Positions 20,879 to 32,517 of a stretch of 64,000 bases of DNA are shown one piece after another. A model generated the notes under the pieces. The model saw only the letters and a program-made list of their open reading frames with translations. It was not told where the DNA came from and ran no database searches. The stretch covers positions 1,654,998-1,718,997 of the forward strand of contig NC_049979.1 in assembly GCF_000003815.2 (NCBI RefSeq). Reading direction: 5' to 3'. The number at the start of each line of letters is the position of its first letter. The first letter of the stretch is position 1. The stretch is from Branchiostoma floridae (taxonomy: Eukaryota > Chordata > Leptocardii > Amphioxiformes > Branchiostomatidae). Both the position numbers and the translations under genes were made by a program.

Positions 20879-20890
20879 CAACATGGCGGC
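20879..20890 (+). promoter_or_regulatory. TISU/YY1 element at the DUSP10 start codon
   Basis: CAACATGGCGGC matches SAASATGGCGGC at every position, with the ATG at 20883-20885. TISU elements act as both a promoter element (YY1 core) and a start context for mRNAs with very short 5' UTRs, so transcription would be predicted to begin only tens of bases upstream. This favours 20883 over the upstream in-frame ATG at 20775. Confidence 0.6.
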
Positions 20891-21291
20891 CAGCAACCTC
20901 GCCCGCGCCGCCTCCAACCCAAACTTGCTGGACTCCGTCAGGACCATCGGCCCAGAGGAACTCGCAGAGAGGCTGGCGGGCATGCAGAAGCAGCCGATAA
21001 TGCTAGACTGTAGGTCCTTCATAGACTATAATCTGAACCACATAAATGGCGCTCTGAATGTCAGTTGTTCGGACAGGTTTAGCAAGAAGAGACTCCAACA
21101 GGGCAAGGCGTCGCTAGCCGACCTGGTGCCCAACAAGGAGGGCAGGGACATACTCATGAACAGGCTGTCCAGAGAAATTATTGTTTACGATGAAAGTACG
21201 AGCGAACCAGAACAGATCCAGCCGTCACAGCCGCTACACGTCGTGTTGGACTCTCTCTTCAAAGAGGGGAGGCAGGCCGCCATTCTGAAGG
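20883..21291 (+). CDS. DUSP10: DUSP10 exon 1 (rhodanese/CH2 and kinase-docking motif)
   Basis: The exon starts [20 protein letters not shown] and ends ILKG, with donor AAGG|GTGAGT. An in-frame ATG at 20775 would add 36 residues in a weak context. Confidence 0.88.
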
Positions 21292-24200
21292 GTGAGTCAC
21301 GATTGGTTGATCATCAACTTCCTTGGAAGTATGTCTCATCACCCGAACAATTGTTGGTCATCACAGAAAAGTCATTTAGCCATTGTTTACAATTGTTTGT
21401 TTGTTTGTCCAGATTGTATAATCATAGCAAACCATGGTGTCTAAAATTGGATCTTAGGTAGCATATCTTTGTTTGACTGACCAAAGCATATATAAGTTGC
21501 TAAATCATCCAAAGGATAGGAAAAGTCAACATTGTCATGAGTCTAAACTGAGTCATGAATCATGACACTGGACAAATCTTGGTGATGATTTGAAATTGTA
21601 GTATCATCTGATCACTGTCCATCCCCTTTTTTGCAACCAAAGATTGTACACAACTCTACTCTTCTCTATTCTCCTTCTTTCAAAGTTTCATAACTGCTGA
21701 GCCCCTGTAACATGGATTACTAGCAGTGCGTACTCTACTCTATATCTACTCTACTTTTAAAGTTTTGCAATTTGTTGGGATTTAGTTTAACACCAATCTT
21801 TGGGAATAAAGTTTAGGTATTGTCCCTGTCTGCAGTGTGTCACACTTTTGGGTCTCCCAACTTGTACTTTGCTCAACTACAACATTGAGATTCAGAGATA
21901 GAGACTCAGAGAGACTCTTTGTAACATATTGTTGACCTGGTAGAAGTCAATGATTTATTTCATGTGCAAATTTACACCTAGCTATAGGTAGTACAAAATA
22001 AACATGCAGCAATTATAACATCAGTAACAACTGCATGTAGTACTACTAGTAGTTGCCAACTCTGACCAGAAATACAGAGCAAGGTGGTACTGTAGTACAC
22101 CACAGTAGGTCTGAGGTGTATGAAAGTTAGCACAAAACAAGAAAATTTTGATGAATTTAGGCAAAATTATAGAAATTTGAAAATTGTCTGTGTAGTGCTG
22201 ACGAGATACATAGCATTGAGTGAAAGCCCTGAGGAGGCCGAGTCCTGAGATGTTGGGAGAAAACTCCAGAGCCTAGCGTAACGCTGTAGTAAAGCAGGAG
22301 GTATTATGTTCTTCCCCTCCGTGTCCGCATGAGTGGGTTTACACCATTACATCATCACGGAACACCTGCCTCCCTCATCCCGGAAGATTTCCTCAAACCA
22401 GGCAGCTCATCAGCTGATCACAACAAGCCTGCACCCACTCGCATCTCCATCACATTAGAGTTATTACAGTCAGAGGGGATGGTATTATATAGATTAGAGT
22501 AGGCCAGTCACATGTATTGTACATGGGAGTCAGTGTGCTGCATTTTGATGGATATGTTTCACAAGTGTGGTTTTTGGTACAGCTAGGAGGCAGGTATCTG
22601 AGAGATAACAGTCTCATTAGAATTATACTATATATAGTCATGCCATGTCCAAAGCTCAGAGGAGTTGGTAGCTGTAATTGCATTGGAGCTTTAACTAGCT
22701 TGCCTATCGCTTGCATTCTGAGTGTGCTGCATTCTGATGAATTCATTTACAAGTATGGCTTTTTTTTATTAACAAGGTGTCACCAAAACAGTCAAATTAA
22801 AATCATGACAGTGTCAAGTCCAAATCTCAGAGACGATGGTAGCAGTGCTAATGTGTTGGAACTGCCTATCAGTTAGTATCACATGAACTGTGAGTGCCCA
22901 CATCGTGATGGATGTGGTACAAGGGGAATTTTGATAAAGCTAAGGGGCAGCCACCTCGCTAAAACAGTTAAGGACCAGAAGACAATAACGATGACCACAA
23001 CATGAATAATGAAGGCAGCCCCGTGAGGAGGCAGAAGTGAATTCTAGTTCTACAGCCAATCGGTGGTGCTTGTGTGTACCGCAGGGCGATAAGTATGTCC
23101 AATTGCTGGGTGGAAACATCAGCGGGTTGTGTGTGATCCACTTATTGCATCTCCCACCGCTCGTCAGAGGAGGCGGCAATCAGTTATGCGTGCGGCGCTC
23201 CGTGGGTGAAGGTGGCGGGGTTTGGATGGAGACACGTATCTACCGAACGTGCCGAATCAATATCCTCGGGGCACGGCATTGATGAGTAAATCTTTGCGGA
23301 TGTACGGCCGGGCTGTCTCCGGAGAGGTGATGAAAGTTGGCTGCTGAGCGTCGAGTGTGCGTGGCCGTCCGCCTCCCCCCCTCCCAGGGATCGTGTGATG
23401 TTCTGCTTCTGCCAGCAGGAGTGTAAAAATGAGGACGGACGTAAGTTGTCTGCAGTACTGTCAGTATTGTGATGTACATGGCGTCCTCTCCCTAGAATTT
23501 GTTACAGTACATGTTAAACGTGTTGCCATTATCCCCAATAGTTTGGCTATTTGTTGGTCGTTAGGGAAGTTGCCGGACATATGTTATACCTGGATGTGTG
23601 TCCGTGGATGGGGGTTTCGAGGTCGGTTTGTGCTTGCAGGGAGAGACTGTGTGTGGACTATGATTATGCCATGGGCGCATGAGGTAATTGTTATGGTGGC
23701 AGGGTGTCAATAGACCGGTTCTGCTGGGTCTGTTTTCATTGTCGGCCAGTGTTTAGCAGTGCAGAGAGGTGACGTCATGTTTGTCCTGCCAATTCATGAT
23801 TACCCCCGGCGAGATTAGAAGGTTATGTTTTCGCCAGCCGCCTGGGTATTAGACTGCTTCTATGTTTAGATGTTGTTAATGGATTGTCATGATTGGTTTG
23901 TGCTTGTAAGATGAAGATGGTGATGAAGATGAAGTGAGCAATTTTTGCAGCGCCTTTACGAAGGAGAGAGATGACGAAATCAGACCCTGGAGATATTTAC
24001 AAAGCCAATAAAGGTTATGGTGAGAAATTTGCAGTGGTAGATTATTACTTATGTTATGGTGAGAATACAAACATGGTTGCTGCATTAGTTTGTAGGGCAT
24101 CAGGTTGGTCAGGCCAATCCAATGGAATTCTTTGTTATCCATCAAATCCTAGTTTATAAATTTTTGTTGTTGTTTATGTTGTTACATGCTACATGGGTGT

Positions 24201-26171
24201 TAACTTTAGTTTATGTTCCACAAGAAGTGTAGATTTTTATCCAGTTCCCTCTGTTTCATTCTGCTCTGGAACAACAGAACATACGTTTGTCTTCTTTCTT
24301 TACAGGCAGTATCCTAACAGACATAGTATTAGTAGGAGTCAGCATGTGTTAATGGTTGCTACATCTCTTTGCAACACGTATGAATATAATGCCTGTAGTT
24401 TTGTAGGAATATATAAAATTGTGGGGGGATTTTTCCTAGTTCCTGCTGTCCAATCCATTCTTCTTCAGACACACACAGGGAGCGTATGTTTATGTCTTCT
24501 CCCATCCCGGGCAGCGCCCTAACAGCAGTGCAGCGGCTTACCCAGTCAGACAGCATGTGCTGTAGTCATCCATCACGACAGTGCCGCATGTTTTATCTCT
24601 GCAGAGCACACGCTCGCCGGGCGGCCCCCGGATCCGACCGGTCCAATAACTCTGTATCGTCTCTTACAGGTGGGCTCAAGGTAGAGCACACACTCGCCGG
24701 GCAGCCCCCAGATCCGACCAATAACTGCTCTTTCTACCGTCACGAAAGAAAAGAGCTGTTTGAAGAGCCCACCAAGTTCCACCCAAACTTCTTTACATTC
24801 ACTGACAAAAAACAATTTCTCCTTCTAACATCAGAAAACCCACACATGATAAATAGGAAAGGTGGGATCATTTGTCTTCCACTATCTTCGAAAAAGGAGT
24901 CGAACCCAATAACCCAGGATCTAGTGTTAGCTTTTACTAGTTTTAGACTAGAGTAGACACTTGTGATATTGTTTTTACACTGTTCGAATCTCTCATGTTA
25001 CCTGCAATTAGCCTATGGGCAGGAATTTGCAATAAACTTTACAATAACTCCGTGTCGTCTCTTACAGGTGGGCTCAAGGAGTTCAAGGAGCAGCACGAGA
25101 GCCTCTGCGCCAACAGTCTCAGGAAAGTCAGCAGCGCGTTCGGAGGCGTGCCCGTCGGGGAGGAGTGCGAAACGCCGGACATTGATTCCGAACCCCCCTC
25201 GCTCGTGCTGCCCTTCATGTATCTCGGAAACGAGCGGGACGCGGCGGATATCAGGACGCTCTTGAGACTGAACATCGGGTACATCCTGAACGTGACGTCG
25301 CACATTCCTCTGCATCATGAAGGATTCTGTGGGATTAAGTACAAGAGGCTGCCGGCAACCGACAGCCAGCACCAGAACTTGCTACAGTACTTCGAGGAAG
25401 CTTTTGAATTCATTGGTATGTATAATATATATCCAGCAAACTATTAGTGAAGGAACATAGCAGCATAGAAAAATCAGAAACTGTAAAGGTATCTGTACAT
25501 TACTACATGTATCATGGGGAGAGGGGGAGAGAGATAAAAATTGAGAGAGGTTTGAGAGAGAATAAGAAAGATACAGATAAAATCTGGTCTGTATGGACAG
25601 AGGATCCCCATAGACAGAAATCCTGATGTTTGTGTCAGTGGGAAAAATTATCTAAGGGATCACTAAATGGTGGTCACGATGGCCAGGTGGTCTGTATGTA
25701 AGGTGGTGACTAGTACAGGTTTGACTGTAGTTAAATTTCTCTTCCAGCTGTTTCACATTCAAAGAACAGTCGAATGATACTGTAATTTATATTTGCAGAC
25801 TATTGTGGCGTGTTCTATCTGGACGTGCCTTTTGAGTTAGTAATATGTGACATTTGCTGACATTTTGCCAACCGTTCCTGCCATTGTTGATGTTTTGTCA
25901 TGCAGATGAGGCCAGGTCAAGTGGGAGAAACCTGCTGATCCACTGCCAGGCGGGCGTCTCTCGCTCGGCAACCATCGCCATCGGTTACATCATGAAGCAC
26001 ACGCGCATGACCATGATGGACGCGTACAAGTTCGTCAAGAACAAGAGGACGGTCATCTCCCCGAACTTGAACTTCATGGGACAGCTGGTCGAGTATGAGA
26101 CGGCCTTGAACATCGGGCTCACGCCCAGGGTGCTCTACCCGAGGCTACGCGGCTTGGAAACGAGCGTGTGA
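20883..26171 (+). CDS. DUSP10: DUSP10/MKP5-type dual-specificity MAP kinase phosphatase (complete, 3 exons)
   Basis: Exons are 20883-21291, 25068-25415 and 25906-26171; phases join (1, 1) to give 340 residues. The N-terminal rhodanese/CH2 domain (about 19-135) has [19 protein letters not shown] and the basic MAPK-docking motif [13 protein letters not shown] (about 63-75), then REIIVYDE. The catalytic domain (about 170-330) has [32 protein letters not shown] (predicted general acid Asp235) and the P-loop HCQAGVSRS with Cys266 and Arg272. The C-terminus resembles vertebrate DUSP10 ([16 protein letters not shown]). DUSP10 dephosphorylates Thr and Tyr of p38 and JNK. The long vertebrate N-terminal extension is absent unless the in-frame ATG at 20775 or an upstream exon is used; 20883 is chosen for its TISU context. 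Confidence 0.93.
21292..25067 (+). other. DUSP10 intron 1
   Basis: No exon is seen. A diverged repeat of about 190 bp runs over 22529-22950 (GTGTGCTGCATT(T/C)TGATG landmarks). A GC-rich complex block at 22980-23420 and a CRE at 23770-23777 could be regulatory. A second copy of the exon 2 acceptor lies near 24669. A tRNA-like SINE fragment is at 24858-24960. Confidence 0.55.
24600..24740 (+). repeat. Duplicated DUSP10 exon 2 acceptor (decoy)
   Basis: AATAACTC(T/C)GT(A/G)TCGTCTCTTACAG followed by GTGGGCTCAAGG occurs here (AG at 24668-24669) and at the true junction (25066-25067). The flanking GCTCGCCGGGC and GATCCGACC sequences are themselves doubled. After 12 matching exon bases the copy diverges. 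Confidence 0.88.
25068..25415 (+). CDS. DUSP10: DUSP10 exon 2 (first half of catalytic domain)
   Basis: The acceptor is GTCGTCTCTTACAG and the donor CATTG|GTATGT. It encodes [19 protein letters not shown] through [12 protein letters not shown] and FEEAFEFI. Its acceptor and first 12 bases occur a second time at about 24644-24681. Confidence 0.92.
25906..26171 (+). CDS. DUSP10: DUSP10 exon 3 (active-site loop and C-terminus)
   Basis: The acceptor is TTTTGTCATGCAG. It encodes [35 protein letters not shown] and [11 protein letters not shown], with TGA at 26169-26171. Confidence 0.94.
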
Positions 26172-26467
26172 GACCACAAACATTTTTTGTTCCGAGACTC
26201 GCCAAGGTCTGGACCTTTCCTTGACTCTGTCCATCCATCTTATCGCCGACAGGGGGACAACAGGAGACCCCACCCCTCAGGGTCGGACCAAGGGGCTCCC
26301 CAGAAGAATAGACTTTTCTTTTTTCTTTGTGTTGTTTTGAGTTTCAAGGCCGTCTCATTCAGAGGTTGTCAGGCTCCTGCTGAAATTACAGTGCGGTGAG
26401 GTCAGTCCATTCCTTTCATGCTGAGGGTCCTTCTGGAGTAAACATCTGTGCCTCCTACTAGAAGGAG

Positions 26468-26847
26468 CAGGGCTTGAGATACTTCTTCCTGCATGCCTGC
26501 ACCCGGTGTAGGTAATATAAAAATTTTATCTGCAGGGCAAGAAGATTTGTGGAAGTTTATATCAAACTGGAAACTGCACATGAACCATTTCAAATTTTTT
26601 GTTTGTTTGGTACTTCCCCTGTAAAATCTGCATGCATTCAGTACACATATCCAGGTCTTAAACCAGTGCAGGTAGACATCATATTCGGAAACACCTGCAC
26701 AACTCCAATGCTACCTACACTGCGCCCGTATGTACCCAGTACATGGCCCAGTGCAGGTTAGCTGCAGGTAGACACCAGAAATACCTGCACAGCTCCAATT
26801 TTACCTGCACTGACCTGTATGAAATGCAGGGGGTATTTCGAGCCCTG
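26468..26847. mobile_element. hAT-like MITE, CAGGGCTTGAGATAC termini, 5-bp target duplication
   Basis: The element runs from CAGGGCTTGAGATAC to GTATTTCGAGCCCTG. AGGAG flanks both sides (26463-26467 and 26848-26852). Internal motifs CCAGTACATGGCCCAGTGCA and ACACCAGAAATACCTGCAC are shared with other copies. Confidence 0.82.
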
Positions 26848-27234
26848 AGGAGGAAGTGTTCAGTTCCAGGCACTACAATGTTGACATGATGTCATAGTCT
26901 GTGGCCAGTCCGTTCTCTTTGTGTTGTTTTGAGTATCTGTAAACAAACAGTTTCTCATTGTTGTAAGCCGGTTCATGTTCCCTCCTGGTACTAGTACCTA
27001 GTTCGTGGACTGTATATATTTTTGTATACTTGTATGAACTTGCTGTCAACTGTGCAGACGGTAACAGAATGTGTATTTTGTATTGTTTTCTCTTGTTACA
27101 ACTCTGTCAGCATTGCTGGTGCCATGTCCCCTACTGCAGCAGGGAAGTGATACATCTGGCCAGGTGTGGGACATTCTTGTCGGATGAGCAAAGCTTTTAA
27201 AGGAAACCAAATCTGGGTCTCCTACATGCTCTTT

Positions 27235-27580
27235 CAGGGCTCAAAATACCTGTCTAGAATCTGCAATTAGCAAAGAAAATTTCAAAATTATGTAAAGAGA
27301 TAAGCAACTTGCAGTTTTTCATACTGAAAAAATAAAATTCTTTTAAGGTATGTACCAGGAATCAAAAAGCTTGTATTTCTTAGTTTAGTAGAATATGATT
27401 TGATGAGAGATGAATTAATTCTTATGAGTTACACAGCTTTGTATATTGATAGTTTTCTTTAGGATTCATCTGCATATTTGATATTTGCAGAGATTATTTT
27501 TTTGTTTTTGTTTAAAAACGGCAGATAAAATTTCTGACAACTCTTGCAGCTTACCTGGAAAAACAGTACTTCGAGCCCTG
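27235..27580. mobile_element. hAT-like MITE, CAGGGCTCAAAATAC termini
   Basis: It begins CAGGGCTCAAAATACC and ends GTACTTCGAGCCCTG, with a body different from the 26468 copy. No clear target duplication is visible. Confidence 0.65.
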
Positions 27581-27857
27581 ACTTATTTTTGTTGTTCTGT
27601 ACCTGTACTGTGCTCCTATCTCTCCTCAGTCTGACCAAACCTGTACCTGTCCCAGGCTGTTTGTTTTCCCACCTTAGTTAATATTCAACCCTCCTACATG
27701 GCCTTGTTGCTGAGATGTTCGAATGTCATGTGGAAATTTGCCAAAGACCAAATCTTAAAGGGGCCATTTTGTAAATATTGTTATAACCAGAGCGGGGATT
27801 TCAAACGCCTTCAGAAGAGTAGTAGTCCCTGCTCCCCTTTGACTGTCAGATTTTCAG

Positions 27858-27863
27858 AATAAA
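27858..27863 (+). promoter_or_regulatory. Candidate polyadenylation signal of DUSP10
   Basis: AATAAA is followed within 20 bases by a T-rich GGTTCTTTGTAATTT stretch, about 1.7 kb after the stop. Confidence 0.4.
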
Positions 27864-28183
27864 GGTTCTTTGTAATTTCCAGTCATGGCTGTTAGTCTCA
27901 TTTCTGTATGTTTATCAATGTCATTATCGTAGATGCAAAAGTGGAAATCTATTACTGTTAACTACATATTTTTTTTCCATCCTTTTAATGTTACATGCAA
28001 GGTCCTAAATTTAGTCCTTGTAAATTGGTAACTTGAATGTGTAGTATGCCTAACACTTTCCAATAGTGGTTCTTGTCTCATTTCCTTGTATTGACCATTG
28101 ACATTGTTGAAGCAAACTGTATTAAAATTTAGCTGCCAATTTCTAGTGCTGCAAAGTCCTACCAAAATGAATGCTCGTATCAC

Positions 28184-28456
28184 CAGGGTTGGACAAGTCC
28201 ACTAGCCCTATTGTCCAGGGCAATTAAAAGTGCTGTTCAGGCAAGTGCATGACCTACCCCACTTGCCCAATCTTTTTACAGTCATGACATCAAACAATGG
28301 TCAACATAGAAAAATAGATGCAATCGTAAGAATTCCTTTACTGGAAGTGGAAATGCATATAAAAGTGACATTTGAATTTTGGGCAAGTGAAAAATTGGTT
28401 CGGGCAAGTGCCTGTCTGATAGGACAAGTGAGTTTTAGAAAACTTGTCCAACCCTG
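28184..28456. mobile_element. hAT-like MITE, CAGGGTTGGACAAGT termini, 5-bp target duplication
   Basis: The inverted termini CAGGGTTGGACAAGT and ACTTGTCCAACCCTG enclose repeated GGCAAGTG motifs. ATCAC flanks both ends (28179-28183 and 28457-28461). Confidence 0.82.
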
Positions 28457-28725
28457 ATCACCAACTTAGAGCACTGAAAACAAGAAGTCTTCCTCATGCT
28501 CATTATTTGCTTGAACCTTTTTGTATTTGTCTATTGAGGAGCTCAATGTGGCCCACAGGCCACTTTTCATTGAGGTCATGAGGGAAGAGGTAATGATGGG
28601 ACAAAGCGTAACAAAGATTCAGATTACATGATCCATTAATGCAAGGTATGTCTCTTTGATATTCCCCCCACAGTAATAGGTGGTGGTCTGTTCCAAGTGA
28701 CGCAATGTTTCCCTCAATTCCCCTG

Positions 28726-28924
28726 GTTAGGCTTAGGTCACATTTCCAAAGCGGGCCTGGCCAGGATGTTTTAAGAAACGAAAAATGAAACCGTATACCT
28801 AGAAATATACACAGATCATTCTCATGATTCTTATTTTTTTCATTTTGTGTATTTTTATGTCTTTTATATCATTCTTTTTGCTGCCCAGCCGGGCCCCGCT
28901 TTGGAAATGTGACCTAAGCTTAAC
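28726..28924. mobile_element. MITE with GCTTAGGTCACATTTCCAAA inverted termini
   Basis: The left arm GTTAGGCTTAGGTCACATTT and the matching right arm ending at 28924 extend about 30 bp into GCGGGCC. No clear target duplication is visible. Confidence 0.75.
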
Positions 28925-28939
28925 ATCTCATCCAAGAGG

Positions 28940-29340
28940 ACGGTTATGACTGCTATACTATGGAGGGACAGTGGGTAGGATGGGTGATGTATACCCCATG
29001 GTATGTGGTGGTCAGTGTTGGGTGGGTTATGTATGCAGGCTGGTATGTGGTATACTATGGGTGATAGTGGGTAGGATGGGTTATGTATGCAGGCTGGTAT
29101 GTGGTGGTCAGTGTTGGGTGGGTTATGTATGTGGTATACTATGGAGGGACAGTGGGTAGGATGGGTTATGTATACCCCATGGTATGTGGTGGTCAGTGTT
29201 GGGTGGGTTATGTATGCAGCCTGGTATGTCGTATTCAAAGCAGGGGCAGTTGGTAGGATGTATGCAGGCTGGTATGTAGTATACTATGGAGGGACAGTGG
29301 GTAGGATGGGTTATGTATGCAGGCTGGTATGTGACGTAAT
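28940..29340. repeat. GT-rich minisatellite (TATGTATGCAGGCTGGTATG units)
   Basis: About eight imperfect, partly reordered units combine GGTTATGTATGCAGGCTGG, TATACTATGGAGGGACAGTG and GGTCAGTGTTGGGTGGG. The open frames on both strands are repeat artefacts. Confidence 0.85.
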
Positions 29341-29429
29341 GCACAGTTATGTGCAGGGCCCGCGTCGGGCATGTGTGAAACCCACAGGAATGGCTGGCAG
29401 TTGATCCCACTTGACTGTTAGGAGAAACA

Positions 29430-29640
29430 AACACACATACAGGCTTGCTGCCATCCTTTAAAACCTACAATGAAGTAGTAAGCACACACGCAGGCTTGCT
29501 GCCATGCTTTAGAACTTGCAACAAACAGTAAACACACACAGGCTTGCTGCCACCCTTTAGAGCCTATAACGAAGTAGCAAGCAAATATACAGGCTTTCTG
29601 TCATCATAAAGACCTACATTTAAGCAGTAAAACACAGTCT
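29430..29640. repeat. Tandem repeat of about 60 bp (CAGGCTTGCTGCCATCC units)
   Basis: Three to four diverged copies of ACACACAGGCTTGCTGCCA, a CTTTA(G/A)A stretch and GTAGTAAGC. Confidence 0.75.
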
Positions 29641-32300
29641 TGCTACCATCCCTTAGGACTTTACTAGGAAACAACAATGGCTTTACATAAAACCAGATAG
29701 AATGTGGTGTCCTAATATAATTGGTCGTGGACACTTCAGTGTGTTTCCTACTCCATTTTGACTGTTTTGATGTGTTAGCAGACACATGTGTGCCAATGCT
29801 ACTATCTAGTACCGGTAGATGTAGTGAAAAGACATACTAAAATGGTTGCCTTTTCTGTATGGAAATATCATAGCAGGTCCATGAAGAAGATATCTGTCAG
29901 GGTATAGTTGACAATACACAGAAACAAACACTTTCTGGATCAGTTGATGAACTTGATCTGTAGTATGCAGTAGCCCTTCCAGTTTATATAAAGATAATCA
30001 GAATCCAGTGTATTTAAATTCTTAAGAATGATTTGTGGTTAGCATAATTCAAGATGATGATGATTTGGTTTATTATTTCACACACAAAGTTTTACAGTTT
30101 CGCAGTGCACGCAAACACATGCACTGAATTGCACTGGAAAATACAATCAGGTCGACTGTCATTGACAGCCTTACTACATTACAACATTATATCTTTTATC
30201 TACTTGCTGTTATTTAAAATGAACTATGCTTCTTAAGATATTGTCTATATTAAACTTTGTTTAGCATAAATATTCTTTTACAGTAGCATATTTACACCAA
30301 TCGTTGAGAGCATAAAATATTACATGTGCTTGATTTAAAATTTAACTGAACAAGTTTCATTTGGTTTTACAATAAAACGAGACATTTAAAAACAGACTCG
30401 ACAGCATATTCAGTAAAGACTAGAGGTAATCAAGGAGGTTATAGGGAGGAAACAGGCCAGGAGAAAACATGTGAAAGAATGTCTTAAAGAAGGGCTGCTC
30501 CTGATGTACATGTAGGTATGACCTTGACAGGTATAACTGATGCTGATGGATCCTTTCCTGCTCGCATGCCCAACACCAGAAGAAAGGATTCACAGCTTGT
30601 TGAGGATGTAAACTTGTATCCAGTGCTCACATCACAACTCGTGTGACCTCCGCTAAGCTACATCCCCGCCCGGAATGTCTCGCCCCTGCGAGAAGTGTAT
30701 GGACATGACGTATGCGGTATCTTGGTGGTGCTGGTATGAGCCCGGCGGGAGAGGCCTTGCCTTGTTAGGACCAGCCTGTTGAGGAGAACATCCAAGCTTT
30801 GGTTTGACCTCACAAGTCTCTATTTCGGTACAGGGTAAGCCACTGAGAATGTTGGCAACACAAGGCAGAGTACTCAGGTCAAGGTTCAAGGCCGAAGGTC
30901 CAGGAAAACTTAAGGTGCACTCTCACTGCACTTGGGTCAAGCTTGCGTCACTTCGGGGTTCAAAGATACTCAAAGAATTTCAGAGAAAACAACAAATTTT
31001 CTTACTTTGGGTGTATTTTGTCGTCTTCTAACTCATACTTTTACGTATTACACAATATCTAAATTATTAAAAAAATTGAAGATAATAACAAAACAGTGGC
31101 GCAGTGAACGAACCCTACTCTCCAAGCAGAGGTTAGGCTCCGGCTGTTTTTTTGACGTTTTTTTAGTTGTTTTTATCGGGCTTTCTATTTTGTCATTTTT
31201 CACAGCAAGATATAAAAAAAAAAAATAGAAAGCTTGATTAAAACGACTAAAAAAACGTTTAAAAAAAGCCGGAGCCTAACCTCTGCTTGGAGAGTAAACG
31301 AACCCCACAGTGATGCAAGCTTGATGCAAGTGCAGTGAGATACCACCTAATTACTGGAACTAGGACAATTTTAATGCTATGAAAGCAAATGACATTACTG
31401 GCAAAGTCAACTGTCAACAACAACTAGAAACCTATGCCAAATTTTGGAAAATCATTATCCAGTTTCTTGAGCAATTGCTATTTGGTGTATCTTAGTTATT
31501 ACCTGGATATCGAACCTCCACTGATGTACCTAGAAACCTGTATACTGGGAGGCTTGGTACCTCACCTATGATGTGTTATCTTGTATGTGCAGCATTTGTT
31601 CTGGCAGTTACAGTGAAATTTATCATGATTCCTTTTGATCCATGTTTGACAAATGTAGCATCAGAATTTTAACACAACCATATGGAAACTATATAAGGTA
31701 TCATCCTTATGCTAGTACAGACGAGCACAACGTAAGCACATGACATCTAAATGCAGCTGAAGATGCAAATGAATTTTGACATTGCTTTTAATGCGACAAG
31801 CTTTAGACCCAGCTTGACAACGAAGTAAGCATCAATGCAATGTTGAAAATGACAGTAGGAATCAGAACCCCTCCCAGGTGTTTCTGCCAAGATGTGCCAC
31901 TTTAAAAGCTCAATAAATTATTCATATTTTCAGCTCCACTCCAAGCTAACACATCCCAGCATTCTGCTAGGTCTTGATATCGCCCAGTCTACAGCCCTGT
32001 GGATCATATCAAGCCCATAATTAGACTAAGTGTGCTGAACTCAATGCTGAGACAGCAGAGATTGGGACAAGTGAAGGTTGCCTCAGCAGGCAAATACAAT
32101 GTGTGTTTACCAGGGAGGATCTTCGGTGCTCACCGATGTGGAAGAACATTAAAAACCCATCGATCAATGTCAGGAGAGGCCGCCAGTCGGGTGGAAAGGG
32201 GAACAACCTGTTGTCATCATCATCGTCATTCAACGACCTATTGGATTGATCTCCAAGCGGATGTAGGGGTAGGGGTGGGTGGAAGATCAAGCCCAAGTAG
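29641..32300. other. Intergenic spacer
   Basis: No gene was recognised. It contains the foldback MITE at 31116-31296 and, at 31440-31510, a relative of the 11573 element. Confidence 0.4.
31116..31296. mobile_element. Foldback MITE, TACTCTCCAAGCAGAGGTT family, 9-bp target duplication
   Basis: The 181-bp near-palindrome has outer arms TACTCTCCAAGCAGAGGTTA. It is flanked by AACGAACCC at 31107-31115 and 31297-31305. A perfect 9-bp duplication suggests a Mutator-like element (inference). Confidence 0.9.
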
Positions 32301-32315
32301 GGGTGGGTGCCGGTA

Positions 32316-32388
32316 CAGAAAATTCAGGTACTGGTCCAGAGGATCAGGTACTGGTCCAGAGGATCAGGTACTGGTCCAGACCTGAAAC
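32316..32388. repeat. 20-bp tandem repeat (CAGGTACTGGTCCAGAGGAT)
   Basis: Three to four direct copies of the unit. Short intergenic minisatellite. Confidence 0.85.
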
Positions 32389-32517
32389 TGGATCTAATTA
32401 TCTGTAAAAGCTTGTGAATTGGCGATACTCAAAACAATGGTCCATATTGCAACAAAGGAACCTGTTTGGTGGAGTATCCGAAGTCCATCGGGCGTTCAAA
32501 AATCCCATTTTTATGTA

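Larger units (their letters stand above)
26172..27880 (+). other. DUSP10 3' UTR (predicted)
   Basis: Sequence from the stop to just past the AATAAA at 27858-27863. Two CAGGGCT-family MITEs (26468-26847, 27235-27580) lie within it. The extent is inferred from the signal only. Confidence 0.45.

Noticed and set aside
20775-20882. Upstream in-frame ATG of DUSP10 as the start
   Set aside because: Weak context; the ATG at 20883 lies in a perfect TISU motif. Kept as an alternative.
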